Assembly (NCBI RefSeq): GCF_900541275.1
Contig: NZ_UQJH01000001.1
Coordinates: forward strand, 248,001-312,000
DNA from: an uncultured Porphyromonas sp.
GTDB taxonomy: Bacteria; Bacteroidota; Bacteroidia; Bacteroidales; Porphyromonadaceae
Length of the DNA: 64,000 nt
Reading direction: 5' to 3'
Part shown: positions 7,817 through 15,798 of the stretch, piece by piece
How the letters are laid out: each line of letters starts with the position of its first letter
Numbering within the stretch: position 1 is the first letter of the stretch
Notes under the pieces: model-generated
What the model was told of the DNA's origin: nothing
The model's database searches: none
The model's input: the letters and a program-made list of their open reading frames with translations, nothing else
Position numbers and translations under genes: made by a program

Positions 7817-9658
7817 TCATCTAATTACTGAGGACAACATCGCCTTCTCGTAGCTAATCGACGAAGGAGTAATAGAGTCACCATGGAGATAGTAATCGAG
7901 CATAAGTCTACCGATCGGAACAGCATAGGTGGCACCGAAGCCTCCATTCTCCACCATGACAGCGATGGAGACCTTGGGCTCCTCCATGGGACCAAAGCCA
8001 AGGAAGAGGGAGTGGTCTTTGCCGTGAGGGTTCTCAGCCGTACCGGTTTTACCACAGATGGCAAAGTCGGATAGATTTGCCTTACGACAGGTCCCGCCTA
8101 TCACCGCCATACGCATTCCTTCGGCGATCACTCGGAAATACTCAGGCCTGATCCCTGTTTCCATACGCTCGATATAGAGCGAGTCCTGAGGCATACCATC
8201 GATCTCCTTCACCAAGTGAGGGGTATAGTAGTGACCCCTATTAGCTACCACAGCACCGAAGTTGGCTATCTGTAACGGTGTGGCAAGGATCTCACCCTGA
8301 CCGATCGCTATGGAGACTATTGAGCTCGATGTCCAGCGCCCATTATGGAGCTTATTGTATACGGCAGAGCTTGGGATATAGCCACGGCTCTCTCCCGGCA
8401 GATCCACACCGGTCTTATGCCCGAAGCCCATCTTGACGATATAGTCTCGCCAGTGATCAAAAGCCTCCTCCACGGTAGCGTAGCGGGATCTATCGTCTAA
8501 AAAAGCCCTCAGACCCCAGCAAAAATAGGCATTGCAAGAGGTGGCAATGGCGTGCCTGAGATCCAGTGGAGATCCGTGGCCATGACATCGGGGGCGCCCC
8601 CCGAGCAGTGGGTAGCCACGATGACAGGAGTACATAGTACCCGGAGTAATGCATCCCTCCTGCAGATAGGCTGCTGACTGCACGGTCTTGAAGGTCGATC
8701 CGGGGGGATAGGCGGCCTGTATAGCTCTGTTGTAGAGAGGCTTGAGAGGATCAGTGGCGAGAGACTGGTAGTTCTTTCCCCGCTCCTTTCCCAATAAGCG
8801 AGATGGATCAAAGGTGGGGGAGGAAACCAGAGCTAGTACCTCTCCTGTACTCGGCTCTATCATGACGATCGCTCCACTCTTGCCTTGCATCAGCTGCTCA
8901 CCATAGGCCTGTAGCTTGATGTCAATGCTCAACTTGAGATTATGCCCGGAGGTGAGCTCCTGATCATACTTTCCCTCCTCGTACTGACCCTGCACCCGAC
9001 CATGGACATCCCTGAGGAGGATAGAGGTCCCTTTATTTCCTCTCAAGAATCGCTCATAGCTCTTCTCCAGACCGGTCGTGCCGGCGTAGTCTCCGGGCGT
9101 GTAATAGGGATCTCGCTTTATGTCACCCGGACCGACTTCACCGATATTGCCCAGCAGAAGAGCCCCTGCAGAGTATGTATACGCCCGAGAGGTATGGTGC
9201 TCGATGAGTAGACCGGGAAACTTGTATAGCTGCTCCTCTAATAGTCCTGCCTCCACTGAGGTTATCTGGGAGAAAATAGTCTGCGGTACAAAGGGAGAGT
9301 ACCCTTTATTGGACTCCCGATCCTTCACCTGCTCCAGACGCTCACGTAGGTCTTGGATATCTATGTCCAGGATATGGCAAAAGGCAAGACTATCGAAGTC
9401 CTCCATCTGTCGCATAATGACCTTGGCATCTGCCGTAGCGGTATTATAGACGACGAGACTGTCGTTGCGATCACGCATCAGACCGCGTGACGGATAGAGG
9501 GTTCGGTGGTAAAAGGCAATATTCTCCGCTGCTAGCTTATACTCCGGAGAGAGCACCTGGACATAGAAGAGTCTCGCCACATATACAATAACCACCAGCG
9601 TCATCACCCCTACGATGATAAAGCTACGCTCACTATACCTACTATGTGATGGTCTCAT
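7817..9658 (-). CDS. mrdA: Penicillin-binding protein 2 (elongation transpeptidase)
   Basis: 613 residues. There is one N-terminal membrane helix (about residues 12-34), a PBP dimerisation domain, then the transpeptidase domain. Active-site motifs are visible: STFK (Ser321-Lys324), SCN (374-376) and KTG (537-539). It cross-links peptidoglycan in the periplasm with RodA as glycosyltransferase. The start overlaps the mreD stop by 4 bp, indicating translational coupling. Confidence 0.97.
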   Translation of the reverse strand: MRPSHSRYSERSFIIVGVMTLVVIVYVARLFYVQVLSPEYKLAAENIAFYHRTLYPSRGLMRDRNDSLVVYNTATADAKVIMRQMEDFDSLAFCHILDIDIQDLRERLEQVKDRESNKGYSPFVPQTIFSQITSVEAGLLEEQLYKFPGLLIEHHTSRAYTYSAGALLLGNIGEVGPGDIKRDPYYTPGDYAGTTGLEKSYERFLRGNKGTSILLRDVHGRVQGQYEEGKYDQELTSGHNLKLSIDIKLQAYGEQLMQGKSGAIVMIEPSTGEVLALVSSPTFDPSRLLGKERGKNYQSLATDPLKPLYNRAIQAAYPPGSTFKTVQSAAYLQEGCITPGTMYSCHRGYPLLGGRPRCHGHGSPLDLRHAIATSCNAYFCWGLRAFLDDRSRYATVEEAFDHWRDYIVKMGFGHKTGVDLPGESRGYIPSSAVYNKLHNGRWTSSSIVSIAIGQGEILATPLQIANFGAVVANRGHYYTPHLVKEIDGMPQDSLYIERMETGIRPEYFRVIAEGMRMAVIGGTCRKANLSDFAICGKTGTAENPHGKDHSLFLGFGPMEEPKVSIAVMVENGGFGATYAVPIGRLMLDYYLHGDSITPSSISYEKAMLSSVIR

Positions 9659-10182
9659 CCCCTCCTACGCGGCATCAAGAGTGCATCAAAGATCATAAAA
9701 AGCAGCACCGTTATCACAACGGATCCGCCAATGTAGGGTAATGTGTGCACCAAGAGTCCGGTGGAGAAAAACTCAAGGAGGAATATCGAGCTGATCTGCA
9801 CCAGTGTGAGGGTCAGGATAAAGAGTAGGTAAGCTCCTGCTCTCATCAGGCGGGGAGTGATTAGCGGATTTTCCTCGTCCGAATTGTCAAGATCGTCCTT
9901 ATCCACCAGCGCCCCCAGCAGCTTAGGGCGAAGGTAGAGCGTTAGTGCGGAGGAGGCCATATTGAGTCCTGGTGTATTCATCATCAGGTCAATAAATAGT
10001 CCTATGCAAGCGGCAAGGAGGGTCAGTACCCACGGCTCCGACCGGTACGGCATCTTGATAAGAGGGTAGAGGTAGAGGATCGGCAAGAAGTACTGGAAGA
10101 GTAGCAGGTGGTTAAAGAGTACCACCTGCAAGAGTATCAGCACGAGGGAGAGGATACCAAGTCGTAGGGTGTACTTACTCAT
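9655..10182 (-). CDS. mreD: Rod-shape-determining protein MreD
   Basis: 175 residues, almost wholly hydrophobic with five to six membrane segments, as in MreD. It is a membrane component of the elongasome that links MreC to RodA/PBP2. Sequence conservation of MreD is low, so the call leans on length, topology and its position between mreC and mrdA. ATGA-type 4-bp overlaps occur at both ends. Confidence 0.9.
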   Translation of the reverse strand: MSKYTLRLGILSLVLILLQVVLFNHLLLFQYFLPILYLYPLIKMPYRSEPWVLTLLAACIGLFIDLMMNTPGLNMASSALTLYLRPKLLGALVDKDDLDNSDEENPLITPRLMRAGAYLLFILTLTLVQISSIFLLEFFSTGLLVHTLPYIGGSVVITVLLFMIFDALLMPRRRG

Positions 10183-11069
10183 AGAGATCGTCTATCTGGG
10201 ACTGGATCTTCAACCACACTTCTCTCCTGACGATTCTCATACTGTAGCACATAGACGTACTTCAGAGAGGCAAAGTGCGTGGATAGCTCCACTCGGTAAG
10301 CAAAGAAACTATCGTCAGGTGACTTCCCCGGACCTACCACTGTCCCTACAGACAAGCCGGAGGGGAAAGAAGCAGAGTACCCACTCGTAAAGACCGATCT
10401 CCCCGGCTCCAGCGACTGATGCTTGGGGATATTAGTCAGCAGAGAGTGATTGATATCCTGTCCATCCCACTTCAGTACACTCACAAGGTCAGAGCCATCC
10501 ACCTTGCAGCTGATCCCAAAGGTACTATTGATCACCGGTACCACTCTCGAGTAATGGTCGCTCACCGCCTGCACGATACCGACCACTCCATCTGTGCTTA
10601 CGACCCCCATATCTACTGCTACGCCATCCTGCTTGCCGATGTCCAAGGTCAGATAATTGCTCTTGTCAAAGAGCACCATCCCCACAACCCTGCCTACTAT
10701 GTAGTGGTAAGGAAAGGGTCTCTCCAGTGTGTCACGCCCCAGGCGCTGCCAGGAGAGGGAGTCGACGGAGAGACGCTCCAGCTGGTTGTGCAACCGGAGT
10801 ACCTCCCGCTCCAGTATCGCATTCCTATGGAGCAGCTCCACATTTGCCTCCTCAAGTCCGGTGTAAGCACGGACAGTCTGTGCCGTCTCCATCACCCTAC
10901 CAGTAAGGTCATTGGCAGAGCTCAGCATGACACTAGACCGGTACCTACTGCCACTAAAGAGGAGTGCCAAGGCAACCACCTCGAGGAGTAGGAAAATCAG
11001 GAGATGTCTCTTGGACCGGAGAAATTCGACGAGGCGATCCATTAAGACGATGCACGGCTTGAGAGGCAA
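10179..11069 (-). CDS. mreC: Rod-shape-determining protein MreC
   Basis: 296 residues: a membrane helix at about residues 21-40, a coiled coil (about 65-100), then the beta-rich periplasmic domain with VVSTDGVVGIVQAVSDHYSRV and the C-terminal TSGYSASFPSGLSVGTV segments typical of MreC. It activates PBP2 in the elongasome. It follows mreB by 42 bp and overlaps mreD by 4 bp. Confidence 0.95.
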   Translation of the reverse strand: MPLKPCIVLMDRLVEFLRSKRHLLIFLLLEVVALALLFSGSRYRSSVMLSSANDLTGRVMETAQTVRAYTGLEEANVELLHRNAILEREVLRLHNQLERLSVDSLSWQRLGRDTLERPFPYHYIVGRVVGMVLFDKSNYLTLDIGKQDGVAVDMGVVSTDGVVGIVQAVSDHYSRVVPVINSTFGISCKVDGSDLVSVLKWDGQDINHSLLTNIPKHQSLEPGRSVFTSGYSASFPSGLSVGTVVGPGKSPDDSFFAYRVELSTHFASLKYVYVLQYENRQERSVVEDPVPDRRSL

Positions 11070-11111
11070 CCCACCCTACCTAATCTAGTAGTCAGGGAGG
11101 TGCCGTATGAG

Positions 11112-12131
11112 TTACTTAAAGAGCAGAGTGTACTTATCGGAGTTCTGAAGAGCAATGAAAGTGCCGTTGGCGACGGAGTATAAGGGGTCATCAGCGATCT
11201 TGAAGGGGATCTGAAACTTAGCCTGAAGTCTCTTATCAAGCCCCTTCAGCTGTGCACCTCCCCCAGCAAGGTAGATACCGTTATTGAAAATATCTGCATA
11301 CAGCTCGGGGGCAGTGTCGTCTAGAGCGTTTCCTATAGCTGTCTCGATCTTGGTGATCGACTTATCGAGGCATGTAGAGATCTCATGGTAATTGACATCC
11401 ACCGTCTTAGGCAGGATGCTCGCCAAGTCCTGCCCTACGACTGTATAGGGATCAGGCTCATTGTCCAGTTGATCGAGAGCAGAGCCGACATTTTTCTTGA
11501 TCTCCTCAGCGGTGCGCTCACCGATGCGGATACTATGCTCGACCTTCATATAGTCAACGATATCGTTGGTGAATTCGTCTCCCGCCACCTTGATCGACTT
11601 ATTATTGACAATGCCACCCAGTGAGATCACAGCGATCTCCGTCGTGCCACCGCCGATATCTACGATCACGTTGCCGGTAGGCTCCATCACATCGATGCCA
11701 ATACCGATCGCTGCAGCCATTGGCTCATGGATGAGGTACACCTCGTTGGCCCCGGCCTTCTCAGCCGCATCGCGCACGGCACGTATCTCTACATCCGTGC
11801 TACCAGAGGGAACACAGACAACGACCTTCAGTGAGGTGGGGAAGAAGTGCTTCTTAGTCGTAGCCATCCGGATCATCCCGCGGATCATATACTCGCAGGC
11901 ATCCAGGTCAGCGACCACGCCATCCTTAAGTGGACGGACAGTGGAGAGATCATTATTCTCCTTCTCGAAGCGACGATACGCCTCAGCACCGACCCACTCT
12001 ACCTTGTCAGTCTTCTTATTGAGCGTCACATAGCTTGGCTGATCGATGATGATCTTGCCATCCTCTATGATGACCGTATTAGCAGTACCTAAGTCTACGG
12101 CTAATTTCCTTGTCAGTGAGAAAAAGCCCAT
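11112..12131 (-). CDS. mreB: Actin-like cell-shape protein MreB
   Basis: 339 residues, the normal length. The actin-fold signatures are intact: phosphate 1 loop DLGTANTVI, phosphate 2 VDIGGGTTEIAVISLGG, and the adenosine motif YLAGGGAQLKGLD. MreB forms membrane-bound filaments that orient peptidoglycan elongation. It heads the mre operon and starts 19 bp after the purH stop, so it may be partly driven from the purH promoter. Confidence 0.98.
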   Translation of the reverse strand: MGFFSLTRKLAVDLGTANTVIIEDGKIIIDQPSYVTLNKKTDKVEWVGAEAYRRFEKENNDLSTVRPLKDGVVADLDACEYMIRGMIRMATTKKHFFPTSLKVVVCVPSGSTDVEIRAVRDAAEKAGANEVYLIHEPMAAAIGIGIDVMEPTGNVIVDIGGGTTEIAVISLGGIVNNKSIKVAGDEFTNDIVDYMKVEHSIRIGERTAEEIKKNVGSALDQLDNEPDPYTVVGQDLASILPKTVDVNYHEISTCLDKSITKIETAIGNALDDTAPELYADIFNNGIYLAGGGAQLKGLDKRLQAKFQIPFKIADDPLYSVANGTFIALQNSDKYTLLFK

Positions 12132-12150
12132 CCTGTATTTAGTAAAAAAG

Positions 12151-13725
12151 TTAGTGTCTAAAGTGACGATGACCGGTGGTCACCATGGACATACCGTGCT
12201 CATCGCAATAACTTATACTCTCCTGATCGCGTATAGACCCGCCCGGCTGGATGACGGAAACCACGCCCGCCTCATGAGCTATCTCTACGCAGTCGGGGAA
12301 GGGGAAGAAAGCATCAGAAGCCATGACGGATCCCTCGAGAGAGAAGCCCATCGCTGCTGCCTTGCTGATCGCTTGCCTCAGCGCCTCCACCCGAGAGGTC
12401 TGACCGTAGCCGGCACCCAAGATCTGACGATCCTTGGCGAGGACTATAGCGTTGCTCTTGCAGTACTTTACCGCCTGCATCGCAAAGAGGAGATCTTTCG
12501 TCTCGCTCTCGGAGGGAGACGTACGAGTGACCACAGTGAGATCCTTAGCTTGGTCCACAAGCGTATCACGCTCCTGCACCAGTACGCCACCCAGGGCAGA
12601 TCGGTACTGTAGAGGATACTTGTCCTTGCCGATCTTGTCTCTCAGGATGATCCTATTTTTCTTTTGTGTCAGTAGCTCCAGTGCCTCCCTGCTATACTCG
12701 GGAGCAATGAGGACTTCGATGAAGAGCTTATGTAGCTCCTCCGCAGTCTCCATATCGACCGGTCTATTGAGCACTACGATGCCACCAAAGGCCGACTCAG
12801 TGTCACACGCAAGAGCAGCCAAATAGGCGTCACGTATGGTCTCTCGGACTGCCAGTCCACAGGGCGTATTGTGCTTGACGATGCCACAGGCGGGCTCATC
12901 CATCTCTTCGATCATATGCACTGCAGCATCCACATCCAGCAGGTTATTGTAGCTGATCTGCTTGCCGTGGAGGTAGTCAAAGCGCTCATCAAAGCCCTTA
13001 CCATAGTAAGCAGCCCGCTGATGAGGGTTTTCGCCATACCTCATGGGCTGACATCCCTCCATAGAGAGAGAGAAACGCTCCTCAGGGAGGAGATCCTCCG
13101 ACTCGTCTGCCGGATCGTCCATGGAGAGGAAGTAATTATGGATCGCAGTGTCGTAGGATGAGGACTCCTCAAAGGCAGCACGTGCAAAGTGTCGCCTCTG
13201 CTCCAGCGTTGTCTCACCGGCCTGCTCGCTGAGTATGGCAGTGAGTTCATCGTAATACTTAGCTGAGGGGATGATCACCACATCGGAGTAATTCTTGGCG
13301 GCTGCACGGATCAGAGAGATACCACCGATATCGATCTTCTCTATGATATCCTCATGAGAAGCACCAGAGGCGACAGTAGCCTCAAAGGGGTACAGATCGA
13401 CGATCACAAGGTCTATCGGATCAATGTCAAAGCGATGACAGTCCTTATCATCCTGCTCGTTACCTCGGCGAGTAAGGATCCCGCCAAAGACCACCGGATG
13501 GAGGGTCTTGACTCTCCCACCCAAGATGGAGGGAAGACCGGTGCGGTCCTCCACCTTGGTACAGGGAAGGTCAAGGCTGGTGACATAGTCATAGGTGCCA
13601 CCCGTGGAGAGGATCTCCACTCCACTCTGCCCCAGTTGTCTCAGGAGCTTCTCCAGCCCCTCTTTATGGTATACCGATACAAGCGCTCTGCGGATAGGCT
13701 TGCGACTCTCTGATGATCTCGTCAT
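12151..13725 (-). CDS. purH: Bifunctional AICAR formyltransferase / IMP cyclohydrolase
   Basis: 524 residues. The N-terminal IMP cyclohydrolase (MGS-like) domain shows STGGTYDYV and GGRVKTLHPVVFGGIL; the C-terminal transformylase domain contains PMRYGENPHQRAAYYG and the KHNTPCG motif. It catalyses the last two steps of de novo IMP synthesis in the cytoplasm. It lies between sdaA (39 bp upstream) and mreB (19 bp downstream) on the same strand. A possible -7 element TAAGTTTG lies at 13760-13767, overlapping the sdaA stop. Confidence 0.98.
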   Translation of the reverse strand: MTRSSESRKPIRRALVSVYHKEGLEKLLRQLGQSGVEILSTGGTYDYVTSLDLPCTKVEDRTGLPSILGGRVKTLHPVVFGGILTRRGNEQDDKDCHRFDIDPIDLVIVDLYPFEATVASGASHEDIIEKIDIGGISLIRAAAKNYSDVVIIPSAKYYDELTAILSEQAGETTLEQRRHFARAAFEESSSYDTAIHNYFLSMDDPADESEDLLPEERFSLSMEGCQPMRYGENPHQRAAYYGKGFDERFDYLHGKQISYNNLLDVDAAVHMIEEMDEPACGIVKHNTPCGLAVRETIRDAYLAALACDTESAFGGIVVLNRPVDMETAEELHKLFIEVLIAPEYSREALELLTQKKNRIILRDKIGKDKYPLQYRSALGGVLVQERDTLVDQAKDLTVVTRTSPSESETKDLLFAMQAVKYCKSNAIVLAKDRQILGAGYGQTSRVEALRQAISKAAAMGFSLEGSVMASDAFFPFPDCVEIAHEAGVVSVIQPGGSIRDQESISYCDEHGMSMVTTGHRHFRH

Positions 13726-13764
13726 ATGTGGATTGTGATTATTCTTTCTCAGAAGCAGACAAAC

Positions 13765-15060
13765 TTACATAAAAAAGGACAACTTGGGGCCCTCCTCTGA
13801 CTTCTCCGCCTCCTCTCTATTGTACGATATCTCCTTACCGAGCCGAGCGATGGGATTTCTGTAGCTGGTAGCGAGACCGCCGGTGGAGGTCTCCTTGTAG
13901 AGGCTCGGGAGGTCGTGACCCGTCTGTCGCATCACCTCTACCACTTGGTCAAAAGACACTCGGTGAAATCCATTGGAGAACGAAGCGTAGACATTCGCAT
14001 CCAGTGCTCTTGCCGCTGCAAAGGCGTTACGCTCGATGCAGGGGATCTGCACGAGACCACAGATGGGATCACAGGTCAGTCCCAAGTGGTGCTCAAGCCC
14101 CATCTCGGCTGCATACTCTACCTGATTGAGACTGCCTCCAAAGAGCTGATTGGCAGCGGCAGCAGCCATCGAGCAGGCAACGCCCACCTCACCCTGGCAG
14201 CCCACCTCCGCTCCGGAAATAGAGGCATTTGTGCGACAGATAGCGCCGAAGAGCCCCGCCGTAGCCATAGCCCTCAGGATCATCTTGTCCGGTATCTCCT
14301 TGGATACCTTGAGGTGATAGAGTACTCCCGGCATCACCCCCGACGAGCCGCAGGTGGGACCGGTGCATACCTGACCACCACCCGCATTCTCCTCACTTGC
14401 AGCCAGGGCGTAGGCGTACACTAGTCCGCGAGACTTGGTAGAGTAGCTGTAGTTATTGGCCTGCACATAGTACTCGCCGGCCTTACGGCGGAGATTGAGC
14501 CCTCCGGGGAGGATGCTGTCATTGTCGAGACCCCGCTCTACTGCAGATCGCATCACCTGCCAAGCCTCCCCCAAGTGATCCCATATCGATGAGTCCTCAA
14601 AACGCTCCACATACTCCCAGAGTGACAAGTGCTCATCGAAGCAGTAAGCCAGGATATCCGTCATACGGTTGTGGGGGTAGACCTCACTCGCCCTACTCTC
14701 ATCAAACTCCTCATTAGCCAAGTCTCCACCGCCGACACTGTAGACAGTCCAAGAGTCGATGAGCTTATCCTCCTTATCCAGCGCCTCATAGTACATACCA
14801 TTCGTGTGGAAGCGCTTAACCGTCTGTGGCTCCCATACGATCTCAGTAGGGGCAACGGGCTCCAGCACCTCGAGGATGGCTACATCTGTCATATGCCCCT
14901 TACCTGTGGCTGCAAGGGATCCGTAGAGAGTGACCCTAAACCTCGCCGGCGTGCCTCCACTCAGGCGATCTAGGAACATCAGTGCAGCCCGTCTCGGGCC
15001 CATTGTGTGGCTGCTCGAGGGACCTTTACCTATCTTATATATTGATTTAATTGTCTCCAT
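13765..15060 (-). CDS. sdaA: L-serine ammonia-lyase, iron-sulfur dependent, single chain
   Basis: 431 residues. N-terminal beta domain (KIGKGPSSSHTMGPRRAA) fused to the alpha domain with the 4Fe-4S cysteines in CTGPTCGSSG and CDPICGLVQIPC. It deaminates L-serine to pyruvate and ammonia, a catabolic route important in amino-acid-fermenting anaerobes. The fused arrangement is normal outside Firmicutes. Its own promoter (TATCTTTG at 15108-15115) lies about 50 bp upstream. Confidence 0.95.
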   Translation of the reverse strand: METIKSIYKIGKGPSSSHTMGPRRAALMFLDRLSGGTPARFRVTLYGSLAATGKGHMTDVAILEVLEPVAPTEIVWEPQTVKRFHTNGMYYEALDKEDKLIDSWTVYSVGGGDLANEEFDESRASEVYPHNRMTDILAYCFDEHLSLWEYVERFEDSSIWDHLGEAWQVMRSAVERGLDNDSILPGGLNLRRKAGEYYVQANNYSYSTKSRGLVYAYALAASEENAGGGQVCTGPTCGSSGVMPGVLYHLKVSKEIPDKMILRAMATAGLFGAICRTNASISGAEVGCQGEVGVACSMAAAAANQLFGGSLNQVEYAAEMGLEHHLGLTCDPICGLVQIPCIERNAFAAARALDANVYASFSNGFHRVSFDQVVEVMRQTGHDLPSLYKETSTGGLATSYRNPIARLGKEISYNREEAEKSEEGPKLSFFM

Positions 15061-15107
15061 GAGTGATAGTTGCTTATGAGAGAAGGATTACACCCTCTAT
15101 GACCTTA

Positions 15108-15115
15108 CAAAGATA
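15108..15115 (-). promoter_or_regulatory. -7 element TATCTTTG upstream of sdaA
   Basis: Minus-strand TATCTTTG matches TAnnTTTG. The start site would lie near 15101, 41 nt before the sdaA ATG. No clear -33 TTG at the usual spacing. Confidence 0.55.
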
Positions 15116-15296
15116 GCCCAATTAAACGACTTAATGGATCAGCTGTGATACATAATCTAGCTGTATGCATCAAGTCCGACCATAGTAATCCTGGCTTCGC
15201 AAAGGAGCTGGGTATTTACAGCATTAATAGACTGGTTGCCAATAAGAAGAAGGTTCATAAAGCACCTGTCTCACCTCTCAGAGCTTACCCTCATCA

Positions 15297-15356
15297 CTAA
15301 TACCGATATTAGAGAAGTCTAATACCGGTATTAGGTCGAACTAATATCGGTATTAG
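15297..15356. repeat. Phased palindrome array A (3 units, 22-bp period)
   Basis: Three 16-bp palindromes: CTAATACCGATATTAG (15297-15312), CTAATACCGGTATTAG (15319-15334, a perfect palindrome) and CTAATATCGGTATTAG (15341-15356), separated by unrelated 6-bp spacers AGAAGT and GTCGAA. It lies between the sdaA promoter and the tRNA-Pro terminator. The same arrays occur at 35003-35084 and 53812-53871. The 22-bp phase equals about two helical turns, so bound proteins would sit on one face. Confidence 0.95.
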
Positions 15357-15391
15357 ACTTCTCTCTGAAGGGATAGGGTCAAGAAAACAAA

Positions 15392-15425
15392 GGTCGAGAA
15401 AGTGTGCGGACATACTTTCTCGACC
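15392..15425 (-). terminator. Terminator of the tRNA-Pro transcript
   Basis: Perfect 12-bp stem: GGTCGAGAAAGT (15392-15403) with ACTTTCTCGACC (15414-15425), 10-nt loop. On the minus strand it is followed by the T-rich stretch CCTTTGTTTTCTTG. It begins 11 bp after the tRNA 3' end. Confidence 0.85.
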
Positions 15426-15435
15426 AAGAAATCTG

Positions 15436-15508
15436 TCGGGATGAACAGACTCGAACTGTCGACCTCCACGTCCCGAACGTGGCGCGCTACCAACTGTGCT
15501 ACATCCCG
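15436..15508 (-). tRNA. tRNA-Pro (anticodon CGG)
   Basis: On the minus strand a 73-nt cloverleaf: perfect 7-bp acceptor stem CGGGATG (15508-15502) with CATCCCG (15443-15437), discriminator A at 15436, and a T-loop TTCGAGT. The anticodon stem CCACG/CGTGG holds loop TTCGGGA, reading CGG and decoding CCG proline codons. The 3' CCA is not encoded. It has its own promoter and terminator. Confidence 0.96.
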
Positions 15509-15524
15509 TACTCTTAAGTGGTGG

Positions 15525-15554
15525 CAAAGGTACACTTTTTTCCTCACACTTCAA
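15525..15554 (-). promoter_or_regulatory. Promoter of tRNA-Pro
   Basis: Minus strand TTG (15554-15552), 19 bp, TACCTTTG (15532-15525). The predicted start is near 15518, about 10 nt before the mature tRNA 5' end, as expected for a tRNA promoter. Confidence 0.8.
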
Positions 15555-15596
15555 GCCCCAAGCAGTCTATTTCACCCGGATCCTCACGATTTTGCT

Positions 15597-15632
15597 CACC
15601 CTATCGCCCACCCTATCGCCCACCCTCTCCGG
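15597..15632. repeat. Short tandem repeat, 12-bp unit
   Basis: CACCCTATCGCC occurs twice in a row (15597-15608, 15609-15620), followed by a diverged copy CACCCTCTCCGG (15621-15632). It lies between the tRNA-Pro promoter and the pckA terminator. It could be a slippage repeat with no function. Confidence 0.8.
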
Positions 15633-15695
15633 GATAATGGGCATGGTCTCGGATCGTAAGGAGACTTCGGGTGTCGCCTTAGGACATAGTGGTAT

Positions 15696-15739
15696 AAAAA
15701 AAAGAGATCCCGGCACCGATATATGGTGCTGGGATCTCT
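15696..15739 (-). terminator. Terminator of pckA
   Basis: AGAGATCCCGGCACC (15703-15717) pairs with GGTGCTGGGATCTCT (15725-15739), 7-nt loop and one G-T pair. On the minus strand a run of about eight T follows (15696-15703). It lies 60 bp after the pckA stop. Confidence 0.9.
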
Positions 15740-15798
15740 CAGTGCTTAGGCGAGAGACGCGATGATGTAGCGCCTCAGGCTATTGTGATGCAAGCTGC

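Noticed and set aside
15297..15356. The 22-bp arrays as CRISPR
   Set aside because: The units are 16-bp palindromes with only 6-bp spacers, and no cas genes are in the window. CRISPR spacers are around 30 bp.
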